Origin: Agrypnia vestita
Taxonomy: Eukaryota > Arthropoda > Insecta > Trichoptera > Phryganeidae
Length of the DNA stretch: 64,000 nt
Direction of reading: 5' to 3'
Assembly (NCBI GenBank): GCA_016648135.1
Contig: JADDOH010001963.1
Span: 62,001-126,000, forward strand
Shown piece by piece: positions 63,703 to 64,000 of the stretch. Numbering within the stretch: position 1 is the first letter of the stretch; each line of letters starts with the position of its first letter. Under the pieces are notes generated by a model. It ran no database searches, was not told where the DNA came from, and saw only the letters and a program-made list of their open reading frames with translations. The position numbers and the translations under genes were made by a program.

Positions 63703-64000
63703 CAGGATATACTAAAGCTAGCAGCAGAACTTGGCCGGTAGATTCCTGACTACGTTATGAGTCTAAAATGTTCAAGCAACCTGGCCTAATATCAATAGTT
63801 ATGGAGATATGCAAAATATCAAAGTTTGCATTTTTTTCAATATTTCTTGATTATTTTTTGCAAAAAGTTGAACTATCTTTACAGTAACTTATGTCGATTG
63901 TGAAAAATTATTTCAAATGTTAGAAAACCTTGCAAAAATTGAAAAATGTTATTTTTTACAAGGTTTTTATCATTTTATTTAAGTTGTATTGGAGCAAATG
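63703..64000. mobile_element. Fold-back MITE, cut by the window edge
   Basis: Starts CAGGATATACTAAAGCTAGC after TA (63701-63702) and runs through the left half into the centre. Confidence 0.8.

Overview
This window looks like chromosomal DNA of an insect, most likely a moth or butterfly. It is AT-rich and dominated by decayed transposable elements. The few believable coding segments are GC-rich and split by short-consensus GT..AG introns, one of them a ZAD plus C2H2 zinc-finger gene of the arthropod type. The LINE remnants resemble RTE-class and CR1/jockey-class elements common in Lepidoptera. I see no bacterial operon, CRISPR array, rRNA or intact tRNA.

Layout. 0.3-6.2 kb: transposon debris (a PIF/Harbinger copy with TTA duplications, LINE tails, a tRNA-derived SINE). 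6.7-9.4 kb, minus strand: three phase-0 exons of a single-pass membrane protein whose 3' end is not found. 9.5-50 kb: almost purely repeats, including about sixteen copies of a fold-back Tc1/mariner-type MITE, ACTCCC-ended elements, hAT elements with 8-bp duplications, RTE fragments and several nested insertions. 50.6-52.05 kb, plus strand: an intronless 481-codon, Ser/Arg-rich protein gene that I do not recognise. 52.3-58.5 kb: a pogo-like relic, a SINE, an element with 32-bp inverted repeats and a 6-bp duplication, and a LINE with its reverse-transcriptase motif. 58.7-61.1 kb, minus strand: a three-exon ZAD-C2H2 gene (420 aa). 61.3-61.9 kb: a Harbinger-type relic with a broken MADF reading frame. 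62.2-62.5 kb: a ribozyme fold-back element.

The most interesting signal runs through the repeats. At least eight different sequence families share one layout: CTGANGA, a stem, GAA, a short palindrome starting A and ending T, one non-G base, then 3-4 bases complementary to those just before CTGANGA. That is the secondary structure of a minimal type I hammerhead ribozyme, as known from the terminal repeats of Penelope-like retroelements. Five of the families occur as inverted pairs of arms, each arm with its own ribozyme or remnant. Four of those pairs are bounded by direct repeats of 10-12 bp, which indicates that the whole pair inserted as one unit. No reverse transcriptase of that class is in the window, so these copies are non-autonomous.

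The genes do not form a functional cluster. They are three unrelated transcription units embedded in repeats.
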